This document shows, in pieces, positions 37,601 to 48,017 of a stretch of DNA of 64,000 nucleotides. The notes under the pieces were generated by a model, which searched no databases, was not told the DNA's origin, and was given only the letters and a program-made list of their open reading frames with translations. Position numbers and translations under genes: made by a program. The first letter of the stretch is position 1; the number at the start of each line of letters is the position of its first letter. This DNA comes from Antedon mediterranea. Taxonomy: Eukaryota; Echinodermata; Crinoidea; Comatulida; Antedonidae. The stretch covers positions 6,944,001-7,008,000 of the forward strand of contig NC_092672.1 of the NCBI RefSeq assembly GCF_964355755.1. Reading direction: 5' to 3'.

Positions 37601-40600
37601 CGCAACACATTACTCGGTACCTTTATTCATTCGTTGTGCACAACCTTCTGACCGGAACTCCCTCCCTTTACAAATACCTCGTCTATTTAAACCAACCCAC
37701 AGGTGGAAGATATGCAAATAAGTCATTGCGTACCACAAAAGAATATAGACGTCACAACAATACCAGTTACACCATAGAGCTTAACAAACTGTCTAGTTGG
37801 TTAATTTTGCTTCATAGTGGTTTAGAGAAAATGTTTCCAACCAACACAATGTTGTTTTAGGTATTGTTGATGAGAAATAATTAGAATTTGCTTCAGTGTT
37901 CATTAACATGTGTCGGAATTCTGTCGACGAAAATGACAAACTTAACTTGTTAGCAGTTAATATTTTTCTCACAAAACCTATCTATTATTATTTTAGTGAT
38001 ATATCTGGGAATAATATCAGAACCATCACCAACAACATGTTTAATGAGCTAGTGAATCTGAAACGCCTGTACGTAAAAAAACCTGTTGAATAAGCAATAT
38101 TGAGACTAGTTACAATAATAATAATAACGACGACGACAACAACGACGACTAACCATGAGTGACGACAAAGGGCGTGGCTACAATGGCATACAAATAATCT
38201 ATTTAAATATGATAAAATAGTGGATACAAATTTTGAGGACGATGGTGATAGATATTTTTAGTAATGAAGTTGAGATAAATACTGTACATTGGAGTTAAGT
38301 GATGATGTAAGGTGCTTGTTTTATGTTGACCGTAGATGTAGTTATTAGCTCTAACATTGCATTGGTAATATAATGTCATGATTTTTACTTTAGATATATT
38401 CAAGAAAACAAATTAACGAAACTAGAAGATAATGTCTTTGAAAATGCAAACAATTTACTATACCTGTAAGTACTAATTTAAAAAATACAAAATACACAAT
38501 GTATATTTAATGTGATCGTAGTATTCCTTTCAACAAGGTTTCCGTATACTTGATTATTGTAGAGATATGCACGGTAACGGAATAAAGCAGTTAAACAGAC
38601 ACACATTTTCAGGTTTAAATAAACTTGAATATTTGTAAGTAACATTCGTTTATAATTGAAAGAACAACATTCCAATGGCTTTCTATAATAGAAATGTATC
38701 TAATTTGTCAATGGAAATATTTTAGAAATTGTTTATATATGGGTTAAAATTGGTTTCAATGAAAAGAGCTATACATTTACTTGTATAAGTTGTGCGTTTC
38801 ACCACCATAGGCATCCTCTACCAGTTACCGTATAAAGCCCGATACATCTGTACGTAAAGTAAAACTTTAAATAGGTACACATACATAAATAGAAATACTA
38901 TATTATGTATTATTTATAACAGAGATATATCTGACAATAATATTGACCTGGAGAATAAAGATATCTTCGTGGACTTACAGTCTCTGAAAACATTGTAAGT
39001 TTATTCATTTTTGTATGGGTCCGTTTTCAATGTTACTGTAATAGGTTTGACAAGGATATTGTGTGTCCCTTTCACATCGCTTAGCAAAACTCCGGAGTTT
39101 ACAAACACCGGTACATAACACTAGCATATTGTTTATTGTGAATTAAGAAACAACTCCGGGAGTTCAACTCCTGGGTCAAATACCTGATGAGTGATGTACT
39201 CCGCTCTTTTTATTTCAAAACACCGGTTCTGCGGGACTGATGTGAATTGGATCGCTCCGATGTTACTAGTTGAAGTGAAGGGTTCTAGTGCTCCAGAGAC
39301 AAGTTGGTGTTTCACAGAGTTTGTTGATGTTGATGGGTTTTTATTATATTTTATCCTAACTACTTGAATGTACAATACCAGATACACATTAAAAGAAAAT
39401 ATTACAAAATCCAAAAGAATAATTACTGGTTATTAATTTAACTTAAATTTAATCAAGAAAAAGCTCGACTCGGTGATTATTATTAGTTTGGTCTTTTCAG
39501 AAAATCGGATGACTACTTCTTTTGTTGTTTGTTGGATTCGGCCCGGCATATCGAGTGCACACCAACTGCCGATATATTTTCTTCTTGCGAAAATTTAATG
39601 CAAAATCAAATCATTCGGGTTTTCTTATGGATTTTTGGTTTAAGTGCACTGCTTGGAAACATGTTTGTAATTTTCTGGCGATGGAAGCATTGGCCTACAA
39701 CGAGAAGTCTTTGTTCCAAGCAGTATATTCTTATCACAAATTTGGCCGTAGCAGATATGTTCATGGGAATATATATGCTGATAATTGCAACTGCTGATGT
39801 CCTCTTTCGAAACAATTATGTGATCCATGCTAACGATTGGAAAGCAAGCGTAGCCTGTACGTTTGCAGGAGTCTTAGCATTTCTATCAAGCGAATCATCC
39901 GTGTACATTTTAAGCGTCATTAGTTTTGATAGATTTCTGCACATTGCATTTCCGTTCGCAAACGTTCATTTTACACAGAAAACAATAAAAGGCGTTATTG
40001 CATTTGGATGGGTTCTGACGCTGGTTATGAGTATTCTGCCAGTATTACCGATCCCCTACTTTAACAATGAGTTTTACGGTGTAACCAGCGTGTGTCTTGC
40101 ATTGCCATTGACGTCGGAAAAAGTGAGAGGATGGGAATATACCGCTGCCATTATAATTGGATTCAATACCTTGTGTTTCTTGATCATCTTTGTGTGCTAC
40201 ACCGCGATTTTCATTTTTATTAAAGCATCTAGCAGAAACATTAAACAAACAGGAACAAATAACTCTGACAAGAATCAACACATTGCAATTGCTATGAGAA
40301 TGGCTTTTATTGTTGCTACAGATTTCTGCTGCTGGGTACCAATTATAGTAATAGGCATTTTATCATTGACGAGAACAGTTCACATACCACCAGAGGCATA
40401 TGCATGGGCAGCGGTGTTCGTCTTGCCAATCAATTCTGCAATTAACCCTTATCTATATACGTGTGTAACTCTGAAGAAACGTCAGAAACAGAGGAATGTG
40501 TCTAAATACGTAACAGAAAAAACAAACGAATGTTCGACAGGTATGAAAACAGGCGAACGAGAGTACGGTACGTTTACTATAAGTAATCAATACATTAAAG

Positions 40601-40626
40601 GACAACTTGCGAGAAACATATTTTAA
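24248..40626 (+). CDS. SRCR-lectin-LDLa-kringle-LRR seven-helix receptor, copy A
   Basis: At least 24 coding exons, about 1,770 residues. Exons: 24248-24323 (signal peptide), 24539-24856, 25045-25341, 25445-25741, 25875-26204, 27001-27285, 27929-28240, 28320-28625, 28836-28868, 29301-29627, 29868-29996, 31697-31936, 32150-32269, 32553-32669, 33080-33196, 33767-33919, 34421-34537, 34734-34850, 36774-36882, 37004-37096, 37997-38068, 38394-38465, 38563-38634, about 38925-38994, and 39501-40626. Every ectodomain exon is phase 1 at both ends; the phase changes to 2 across the LRR cap and stays so into the last exon. This continuity is the main evidence for one gene. LDLa plus LRR plus seven helices defines type C LGRs (GRL101 and relaxin receptors); the SRCR, lectin-like and kringle modules are additions. 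It should sit in the plasma membrane and signal through G proteins; the ligand is unknown. The alternative, two adjacent genes, would need a stop and a new start near 34850-36774, which I do not see. Confidence 0.8.
26433..26660. repeat. Two-copy 112-bp tandem duplication
   Basis: GAATATGGGTTGGTCATAAA through CACGTTCGTTTCACTGGAAA is repeated almost exactly at a period of 112 bp within an intron of receptor A. Copy B keeps only one remnant (near 54020). Confidence 0.85.
27355..27530 (+). repeat. tRNA-derived SINE-like segment
   Basis: TTGCCTAGCGGTTAAGGCAA followed by GGGCGCCGTTTATCGTACC and CATGGGTTCGAAGAAGCC looks like tRNA box A and box B regions in the usual spacing order. Copy B retains a diverged version at about 57103-57180. 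Intronic; not a functional tRNA. Confidence 0.4.
28836..29627 (+). CDS. Receptor A: 11-residue micro-exon and lectin-like domain
   Basis: Exon 28836-28868 (33 nt, phase 1-1) encodes [11 protein letters not shown] and is preserved in copy B at 61334-61366, which supports it as a real linker. Exon 29301-29627 encodes 109 residues starting [14 protein letters not shown] and ending [14 protein letters not shown]. The Cys pattern and the closing C(x10)C with a ...ICQ end resemble a divergent C-type-lectin-like domain. The calcium/sugar EPN or QPD triplet and the WIGL core are absent, so classical sugar binding is unlikely. The domain assignment is tentative. Confidence 0.6.
29725..29790 (+). repeat. 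tRNA-like fragment with box A
   Basis: TAGCGCAGTCGG matches the box A consensus exactly and is followed about 30 bases later by a degenerate box B (GTTAGTTTGCAAC). It is present in both receptor copies (62181-62240), so it is an old SINE or tRNA relic. Confidence 0.4.
29868..29996 (+). CDS. Receptor A: LDLa module 1
   Basis: 43-residue exon with six Cys and the calcium-cage signature [13 protein letters not shown], typical of LDL-receptor class A repeats. Nearly identical in copy B. Confidence 0.9.
30115..31156. mobile_element. Copy A-specific composite insertion
   Basis: Copy B reads straight from AATGTAACAAT to GGAATAACGTACACGAT, while copy A carries about 1 kb in between. The insert holds a foldback (30122-30296; arms of about 75 bp ending AATAATGAATG, loop GAGGCAACGCCGAG). 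It also holds inverted ends TTATATAACATCTAAATAG (30299) and TTTATTTAGGTGTTATAAAA (31148), with two copies of the ATCCGCGAAACG motif between them. Probably a nested set of MITEs. Confidence 0.6.
31697..31936 (+). CDS. Receptor A: kringle domain
   Basis: 80-residue exon starting [19 protein letters not shown], then [30 protein letters not shown] and ending CRVSDC. The NFCRNP and PWCYT motifs and six Cys define a kringle. Kringles bind proteins or receptors in secreted proteases and in ROR-type receptors; one inside a GPCR ectodomain is unusual. Confidence 0.92.
32150..34850 (+). CDS. Receptor A: LDLa modules 2-7
   Basis: Six consecutive phase 1-1 exons, one module each: 32150-32269 ([17 protein letters not shown]), 32553-32669 ([16 protein letters not shown]), 33080-33196 ([13 protein letters not shown]), 33767-33919, 34421-34537 ([16 protein letters not shown]) and 34734-34850 ([16 protein letters not shown]). 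Five keep the acidic calcium-binding end. Module 33767-33919 is 51 residues long with an inserted [10 protein letters not shown] stretch and lacks the D-x-S-D-E cage, so it probably does not bind calcium. Confidence 0.9.
33462..33565. repeat. Small foldback, loop GAGGCGAAGCCGAG
   Basis: Short inverted arms (GGTGAAAGATGAAAT and ATTTTATATTTCACC) surround GAGGCGAAGCCGAG. The loop and flank (TGTTTATGAGTG) match the foldback at 30122-30296, so this is the same family in another intron of the gene. Confidence 0.5.
35078..36576. repeat. Intronic minisatellite with higher-order structure
   Basis: About 1.5 kb of 20-25 bp units built on TTATTACAAAGT[GT]CGTCA with alternating tails (ACAC, GG, AAAAACGC). 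A larger block containing one of each tail type repeats at about 240 bp (for example 35331 and 35571), then with shorter blocks. Open frames across it (strings of [10 protein letters not shown] type) are products of the repeat. It lies between the last LDLa exon and the LRR cap exon of receptor A. Confidence 0.95.
36774..38994 (+). CDS. Receptor A: LRR cap and leucine-rich repeats
   Basis: Exon 36774-36882 is the Cys-rich N-terminal cap ([18 protein letters not shown]). 37004-37096 is a degenerate repeat. 37997-38068, 38394-38465 and 38563-38634 are 72-nt exons each encoding one 24-residue LRR (for example [32 protein letters not shown]), as in other LGR genes. A fourth at about 38925-38994 ([13 protein letters not shown]) fits the same pattern; my length estimate there is two bases short of 72, so check its left border. 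Only about five repeats are seen, fewer than in relaxin receptors. The introns, including 37097-37996, hold no further exon I can recognise. Confidence 0.8.
39501..40626 (+). CDS. Receptor A: LGR hinge and seven-helix domain, terminal exon
   Basis: Single 1126-nt exon. The hinge has the LGR pattern [12 protein letters not shown] then SSCENLM. Seven helices follow: GNMFVIFW (TM1), [15 protein letters not shown] (TM2), [20 protein letters not shown] (TM3, with DRF instead of DRY), [19 protein letters not shown] (TM4), TM5 near [19 protein letters not shown]6 near [20 protein letters not shown], and [10 protein letters not shown] (TM7, NPxxY). Cys residues in extracellular loops 1 and 2 can form the usual bridge. 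The tail is short and Ser/Thr-rich; its last eight or so codons and stop lie in a MITE inverted repeat. Confidence 0.93.
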
Positions 40627-40954
40627 AAACGTTAGGGATGTACATATGATTTTAGAACAATCGCAAGATTTACGATATTGCCGCGCGCGCTCGCCGTACA
40701 TCCGTCGCCGTACATCCGTCGCCGTAAATTGCTGTGACGTTACAAGTACATGGCAAAATCTACTTCATGAGTTTTCACTGTTATTAACACACAAGAGATA
40801 GGTACCGTCACTTCAACTGCTAATTTGACCTGTATTAGGCATATATTTGCCAAAATGTACGGCGAGCGCGTGCGGCGATCTCGCGATTGTTCTGAAATCA
40901 TATGTACATCCCTAATACGTTGTTAAAATATATGGTTCTCGGTCAATTTGTCCT
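40599..40954. mobile_element. TTAA-flanked MITE carrying the receptor A stop codon
   Basis: Arms of about 80 bp are inverted: AGGACAACTTGCGAGAAACA on the left, and on the right the complement ending GGTCAATTTGTCCT. Both ends are flanked by TTAA, as in piggyBac-type insertions. The left arm overlaps the end of the receptor coding exon, supplying the codons for GQLARNIF and the TAA at 40624-40626. A related right half lies at 44390-44554, also followed by TTAA. Confidence 0.75.
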
Positions 40955-41062
40955 TTAAATATTAGGGCCTATTATGGAGCCAGATTTCCACTTTATACAT
41001 CTACTCATCATACTCTAGAAAAGTAACTCATATTACAGTACAACATTTTTGTTCCACTTAAG

Positions 41063-41227
41063 GTACACATTTTACGAAGATGTTAAACGAAAGGTTGGTC
41101 GTAGAAATGATTGAAAATATCATACGATCACAAAAACTGTTCGATGAGAGTGTTAACGTTGAAATCTTACAGGATCTTTCAGAGGTACTGGATCTAGCTA
41201 AGAAGTATAATATTGACATTTCACAGG
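41063..41227 (+). CDS. Possible orphan exon, unknown
   Basis: An open frame with a start at 41080 (MLNERLVVEMIENIIRSQKL) runs about 49 codons into a clean donor (ATTTCACAG|gtacgt). An AG precedes it at about 41062. The peptide is charged and helical-looking; I do not recognise it. No partner exon was found. It could be a downstream alternative exon or chance. Confidence 0.25.
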
Positions 41228-41304
41228 TACGTACAAGTGTGGCTTCAGTCGAACATCCTACGAAAAAAACCCGTATTTTGCTGATTTTGGTCATGATCAT
41301 AATA

Positions 41305-41396
41305 AGGTTTATCGCAAATAGCGTGCTCCCAAACCCTTCCCACGGCGCATTGTGCAATGACGTTCCTCGCGAAATCAAGCTATTTGCGATAAACCT
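41305..41396. mobile_element. 92-bp TA-flanked MITE
   Basis: Terminal inverted repeats AGGTTTATCGCAAATAGC at both ends, flanked by TA. It is among the smallest complete elements in the window. Confidence 0.75.
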
Positions 41397-41404
41397 TATA
41401 GGCC

Positions 41405-41730
41405 TGAAAAAGAAAGATTGTGAATCATGTTTTTCCGGTAGAGATAAACTCAAGTTTTCTGTGTTTTTCAAAAATTAGATTGACGTTGGAAATCGTTTAC
41501 AGCCTAACATAGTGACGACAACAACCAAGTTATGAATATTTTAAAAAGAAGAAAGATTGTGAATTATTATGTTTTTCCGGTAGAGAGCAAACTCAAGTTT
41601 TTATTTTAGCCTAACTTTGTTAATTTAATAATTAATTTGTGTATTTTGTGAATTATTTCTGCTTTTTAAAAATTAGATTGACGTTGGAAATCGTTTACAG
41701 CCTAACATAGTGACGACAACAACCAAGTAA
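41405..41730. repeat. Imperfect tandem duplication
   Basis: AGAAAGATTGTGAATTATTATGTTTTTCCGGTAGAG-type sequence and GATTGACGTTGGAAATCGTT followed by CAGCCTAACATAGTGACGAC each occur twice, about 200 bp apart. Confidence 0.7.
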
Positions 41731-42628
41731 TAAATATTTTTCAGTCGATGTTTTAGTTAATTAGTCGATGTTGCTTCATTTTTCGTATTTTGTTTAATGT
41801 CGACGACGAAGATAGATTAAACGAGTCATGGTACTATTTTTCGATTGAATGGTTAAAGTATAATTATTGTTGTTATTGTTAAACACTAATTGAATGGGTT
41901 TTTTAATGTTTAATCATTTACGTAGGCTTAAAAAGTATTATAGATACATAACTTGTTATTTTTAAGGGAGGAGTTAGTTCAATTGTTATATTACGTACAG
42001 CCTGCAGCATTGTCTGCAGACGTGAAGATCTCTCCGATTCTTATGCACGTGACATTTCTTACACTGAGAGCAATTACGTCACTTTTGTTTATATGTAAAT
42101 GTATCAGTGAAATGTGTATCTGTGTATTTATGTAACCAAGACGACACAGCCACAGGTCGGATTAGCACCGGATGTTATTATTAATATCTATATGTAATAC
42201 GCTTAAAAGGGTAATAAATATGTATATTAATTTAATTATTCAATCCTGTAGAAACAATAGTGTTGCTCTATATAATTAGACAGTGACAATACAACATTTA
42301 TACGAGAATTTAAAGTTTCGTATAATTTTAAAGCTACGCTTGTTTTGTAGCCGCACCATACATTAGAAAATTATAATATAATTATCCTAGTTTTATTTAC
42401 CCAGCTTCTGTCAAAACTCATTCTAACGACTGCATGGTAAAGTATATCTCATGAATTATCTTGTATGTTAGGCTGAGGTGGTCGCGATGAAAAAATGTTA
42501 CTACGTCGTATGTTTGCAAATTTATTTTGTGGAATGGTTTGTGGCATAACATACAGATCGACTTTTACATGTTTTTAACGTGAATACATATTAAAATAGC
42601 TCTCTGTACAATGCCGGTACAATAGAGG

Positions 42629-42634
42629 AATAAA
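42629..42634 (+). terminator. Candidate polyadenylation signal of receptor A
   Basis: AATAAA followed by a GT-rich stretch (TTGTGTATGTGTCTTATG), about 2 kb after the stop codon. Earlier hexamers (about 41731, 42212) are alternatives. Confidence 0.35.
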
Positions 42635-43779
42635 GTTGTAATGTCCATGTTCATTGTGTATGTGTCTTATGTAGATACATTTCCAACAACTTTAAATGTC
42701 AAATCCGGGTCTAGAACCAGCAGAAAACAAGACAAAAAGTAATATATGCCACGCGTAATGTTATTTGATTTGTATTGGCTGGAGGGCTTCGAAAGAACCC
42801 TTTCCCCCTAAAGTGTCCTTTTCAAACTAGAGATCAGGTATGGTAAATATTATGACTAAGTAACCTAAGCTGATGACGACCTTTGCCTCTGTAATAAAAT
42901 ATAAAAATAATTTTTTTTTTCCACAGATAGTTTACTGTAATGGCTGTTTCATGTTACACAATTGCTATAATTGCTAAAAAAATGAATTATGCTGTTTTCA
43001 TCTTTAGGCTCAAGTGCTTAGCAATAGTTCCGTTTATTTTGTATAGCTCTTTTTACATCATTATCATCATCATTATCAATAACAATTTAGCATCATTAAA
43101 TCCATGATGTCATTTTTCATGCTATACAATGCATGCTACAGTATATATTAGATTTTATATAACACCTAAATAAATTCCTGCCATTTGATTGGACGATTGT
43201 GGGTCACATGATGTGCAATAGTACGCACTATTAAACGATCGTGTACGAAAAAAAAAATCTGTTCGCAATTGGAAATTGTGTACTTTCGTCGCAAATGTTA
43301 CATTACATTACGAGAGATATATATGTATTAACTTAGATCAAAAAGAAATTTAAATTAACTTTAGATCGTTTTTAGGATTTTGACTACCAGCCATTGAATA
43401 CAAGAAATTGGGATTATCACGACCATAATGAAATACCTTACACTTAGTGTCGTATTGCTGTATTTTGGCCTAGGCCTAGTAGGTTTATTATAACCTATCA
43501 TCATTCACCAAATTCCATTATTTGTACCATTACACGAATACAAAACATTCATTATTTGTTTTATATAACATCTAAATATATTTCTGTCACTTGAATCAAA
43601 TAAAAGGTAGGCCTAGTCAAGGCCTACATTTGATTCACATTGATTAAAACAGTAACATTAAATATAATTATTTATATGGAATTTATAAATTATAACAGGC
43701 CTAGGCCTAGCTAAGCCTAGGATTGTTTGGTCGTTTGTTGACATAATTAACAATCTACATACGCTGCATGTAGGTTGAA

Positions 43780-44065
43780 TCAAGTTCAGTTGTTGAGAAG
43801 TTTTCCAAGAGGAACAATTGAGCAGATGAAAAGCAGTTGATTGCTATATTCATAGCTGCATCCAATGCCAAGCAGCAACACACACGTAGCCGAGAACCTC
43901 TAGTAATGTCTAAACTACCAACAGGCCCATGGAAGGAGCTAAGCATTGACTTCGCCGAACTACCTTCAGCATATCTTATCTTCATAATAGACAATACTCT
44001 CGATTTCCAATTCTAGGGGTCATCAAGTCTGTTAGCGCTGCAACTGTCATTCCGAGAATCAGTGA
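43780..44065 (+). pseudogene. Ty3/gypsy-type integrase relic
   Basis: One frame reads LPTGPWKELSIDFAELPSAY then LIFIIDN, which matches the start of a retroelement integrase core (P-x-G-P-W-x-x-x-x-x-D-F). An upstream C-x2-C (CIQCQ) recalls the zinc-binding domain. Stops and a frameshift break it; no terminal repeats or other domains are visible. Confidence 0.6.
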
Positions 44066-44389
44066 TGATAATTAGTTACATTTTCCTGAGTACTCTGTAT
44101 TTTAAAAAATGGTAATTTCCGCTACATTATTTAATATTTGATATTCGATGACTAGGCCTACTAAAACCAAAACTAATAATCATTCTGTCGTTATATATAC
44201 ATCGTTTCCTATATGCAATGTCGTCGATTGTCGGAGCCAAATTTGGTATTAACGTAAAGATCAAGCTTTGCTCGAAATATTAATGTCAAAATTAGGGCGC
44301 GAATCGACGCGAATCAAAACTATTTTAGTTGTTTTACTTTAAAAATACGATTTTTTGGTATTTTTCAATTAGCAATTGACATGACTCAT

Positions 44390-44554
44390 CAGGTAGATTT
44401 GGTTAAGCACACTTGACGTCACAGCAATTTACGGCGACTGCTGTATGACGAGCGTGCGTGGCGAAATTGTAAGTCTCGCAATTGTTCTGAAATCATACAT
44501 CGTACATCCCTAATACGTTGACAAAATATGGTTCTCGGTGAAGTTGTCCTTTAA
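44390..44554. mobile_element. Partial TTAA-type MITE
   Basis: Matches the right half of the element at 40599-40954 (GTACATCCCTAATACGTTG, GGTTCTCGGTGAAGTTGTCC) and ends in TTAA. The left end was not found. Confidence 0.5.
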
Positions 44555-44829
44555 GCATTTATATTCATTTATAGGTATTGATATAGGCAAATACATTTGC
44601 ACACTACAAGAATCGGGTGCTAGTAAACAATTAATGTTAACATTTATTTGCACACGACAGACTGTTTCATGAAGGTGATAAAAATCACTCTTCAATCATC
44701 AAATGCTAGCCTCCGAGTAAAGAATAATATGAAGTACAATTCACAGAAAGATACTGTTTATCTAGTTTAAACATATATTGCCCTAAAAAAAGTAAGTATT
44801 TTTATTGAATATGCCAATTTAATGTTACA

Positions 44830-45086
44830 TAATAGTTATTCACTTTGATCAAAAATTTGATAGAAAAAAAAATACCTAAAAGAAACTGTAAATTAATGCA
44901 AAAAATAATCAAATTGACTGGAAGTCAATCGGTTTTTGGTTGAATTTAACCATTCATTTTATCTTTTTATAAGTGAAAACATTTGTTTTCCTACAGAAGT
45001 GATTAAATTGATCAAAATGGCCTATTCAAAGTGTTTTTTTATTAATCTTCATTTTTCATGTTTTTGGGGGACAATACATCTTTAAT
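44830..45086 (+). mobile_element. MITE copy at the left edge of copy B
   Basis: Counterpart of 15905-16181, ending GGGGGACAATACATCTTTAA. Confidence 0.6.
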
Positions 45087-45407
45087 TTATGCAACATTCC
45101 AAATATTGTTGTATCAAAATTATATGGATACACATATTGTTGGTTCTGTCTGGTTTCAATTCCAGCTAAAGCACTCGTGACAAAAGAATATATTATAATA
45201 TGTCAACATCTTTTACTATCGAATTTTAGTTTACTCCCCGAATACATTGTTTTCTAACCAAGCTATGAAATATTAATAACATAGTTAGATGTTTGTTCTA
45301 TATATATAGATAATATATAATAAACCAATTAAAACCAGAATACATACTGATTATTAGTTGCTTATAATTCATGAGCACGGGCGATGTATTATGCGTGGTA
45401 ATTAATT

Positions 45408-45432
45408 ACTAGGACAATTTGAAATTGACTAA
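45408..45432 (+). pseudogene. Remnant of the duplicated RAD51D last exon
   Basis: ACTAGGACAATTTGAAATTG followed by ACTAA matches the end of RAD51D exon 9 with the stop changed from TGA to TAA. About 95 bp including the acceptor and exon start are deleted relative to copy A. Flanks match 16200-16660. Confidence 0.7.
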
Positions 45433-45492
45433 GACAAGATTTGCTTTAATATATACAATATTGATTTTAAATGTTATGGAAATGTTCAGCAG

Positions 45493-47768
45493 ACACAAGA
45501 TATAGATACGAAGCTACATAAGATACAGAAACAAGAGATACAGATAAAGATACAAGATAAAGATACAAGATAAGTTACATGATACATATACAAGATACAT
45601 ATACAAGATACAGATACAAGATACAGATACAAGATAAAGATACAAGATAAAGATACAAGATACAGATACAAGATACAGATACAAGATACAGATACAAGAT
45701 ACAGATACAAGATAAAGATACAAGATAAAGATACAAGATAAAGATACAAGATACAAGATACAAGATACAGATACAAGACACAGATACAAGATACAGATAA
45801 AAGATACAGATACAAGATACAGATACAAGATAAAGATACAAGATAAAGATACAAGATACAGATACAAGATACAGATACAAGATACAGATACAAGATACAG
45901 ATACAAGATAAAGATACAAGATACAGATACAAGATAAAGATACAAGATATAGATACAAGATACAAGATACAGATACAAGACACAGATACAAGATACAGAT
46001 ACAAGATACAGATACAAGATACAGATACAAGATACAGATACAAGATAAAGATACAAGATAAAGATACAAGATAAAGATACAAGATATAGATACAAGATAC
46101 AAGATACAAGATACAGATACAAGATAAAGATACAAGATAAAGATACAAGATACAGATACAAGATACAGATACAAGATACAGATACAAGATACAGATACAA
46201 GATACAAGATAAAGATACAAGATCAAGATACAAAAATAAGTTACACGATACAGATACAAGATACAAGATACAAGATACAAGATACAAGATAAAGATACAA
46301 GATAAAAATACACGATACAGATACAAGATACATATACAAGGTACATATACAAGATACAGATACAAGGTACAGATACAAGATACAGATACAAGATACAGAT
46401 ACAAGACACAGATACAAGATACAGATACAAGATATAGATACAAGATACAGATACAAGATATAGATACAGATACAAGATACAGACACAGATACAGATACAA
46501 GATACAGATACAGATACAAGATAAAGATACAAAAATAAGTTACACGATACAGATACAAGATACAGATACAGATACAAGATAAAATTTCAAAATAAAATTA
46601 CAAAATAAGTTACAAGACACAGATACAAGATACAGATACAAAATACAGATACAAGATACAGATACAAGATATAGATACAAGATACAGATACAAGATATAG
46701 ATACAAGATACAGATACAAGATATAGATACAAGATATAGATACAAGATACAGATACAAGATACAGATACAAGATATAGATACAAGATATAGATACAAGAT
46801 ACAGATACAAGATATAGATACAAGATACAGATAAAGATACAGATACAAGATATAGATACAGATACAAGATACAAGATACAGATACAAGATACAAGATATA
46901 GATACAAGATACAGATACAGATACAAGATACAGATACAGATAAAGATACAGATACAAGATATAGATACAAGATATAGATACAAGATACAAGATATAGATA
47001 CAAGATACAGATACAAGATATAGATACAAGATACAGATACAAGATATAGATACAAGATACAGATACAAGATATAGATACAGATACAAGATACAGACACAG
47101 ATACAGATACAAGATACAGATACAGATAAAGATACAGATACAAGATATAGATACAAGATATAGATACAAGATACAGATACAAGATATAGATACAAGATAC
47201 AGATACAAGACACAGATACAAGATACAGATACAAGACACAGATACAAGATACAGATACAAGATACAGATACAAGATACAGATACAAGATACAGATACAGA
47301 TACAAGATACAGATACAGATACAAGATAAAGATACAAGATACAGATACAAGATACAGATACAAGATATAGATACAGATACAATATAGTACAGATACAGAT
47401 ACAAGATAAAAGATACAGATACAAGATACAGATACAGATACAAGATACAGATACAAGATACAGATACAAGATATAGATACAAGATAAAGATACAAGATAC
47501 AGATACAGATACAAGATACAGATACCAGATACAGATACAAGATATAGATACAAGATATAGATACAAGATACAGATACAAGATACAGATACAAGATACAAG
47601 ATACAGATACAAGATACAGATACAAGATACAGATACAAGATACAGATACAAGATACAGATACAGATACAAGATACAGATACAGATACAGATACAAGATAC
47701 AGATACAAGATACAGATACAAGATATAGATACAGATACAATATAGTACAGATACAGATACAAGATACA
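45493..47768. repeat. Minisatellite of GATACAA/GATACA units, array B
   Basis: About 2.3 kb of the same 13-bp-period repeat as 16679-19089, with more GATATA and AAAGATACAA variants and a break near 46580 (AAAATTTCAAAATAAAATTAC). The long minus-strand open frames are repeat products, not genes. Confidence 0.97.
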
Positions 47769-48017
47769 TACGTCAGTAGCATTTATTAGTTTAGAGATTT
47801 AATTTGGCTGCTCACAGATCTTGACGTTCTTCACACAAGCTTTCTTGTTTAGTACATTGTTCTGACAAGAATGAGTTTGAAGTCTGTCTTTCGCCATATC
47901 TAGTTTTTTACCGAACAGCTCATTTTTATTTGTTATATTGTCAATGGCACGCTTTCTGTTGACGGTGGTAATGCAGTTTTAATTGATACAATCAAACATG
48001 TACAACTTGTATTACAT

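Larger units (their letters stand above)
15900..44800. repeat. Tandem segmental duplication, copy A (about 29 kb)
   Basis: Sequence from the RAD51D terminal intron through the GATACA array, the RAD51D debris and the receptor gene recurs in the same order and orientation from about 44820 onward. Matching landmarks: array 16679/45493, CTGCTAACAGATCTTGACG at about 19650/47810, receptor start codon 24248/51733, kringle exon 31697/63228. The left breakpoint lies near a dispersed MITE (15905-16181 and 44830-45086). Borders are approximate. Confidence 0.85.
42635..44820. other. Repeat-rich region between receptor A and copy B
   Basis: No intact gene. It contains a partial inverted dispersed element (43150-43270: AATTCCTGCCATTTGATTGG to GATCGTGTACGAAA), a half-foldback (about 43490-43640), an integrase relic (43780-44065) and a half MITE (44390-44554). 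Confidence 0.5.

Noticed and set aside
37449-37860. Frames between LRR exons
   Set aside because: No LRR pattern and no acceptor/donor in phase 2; treated as intron.
45486-47782. Long minus-strand frames rich in LYLYLVSVSC
   Set aside because: Same repeat artefact in array B.
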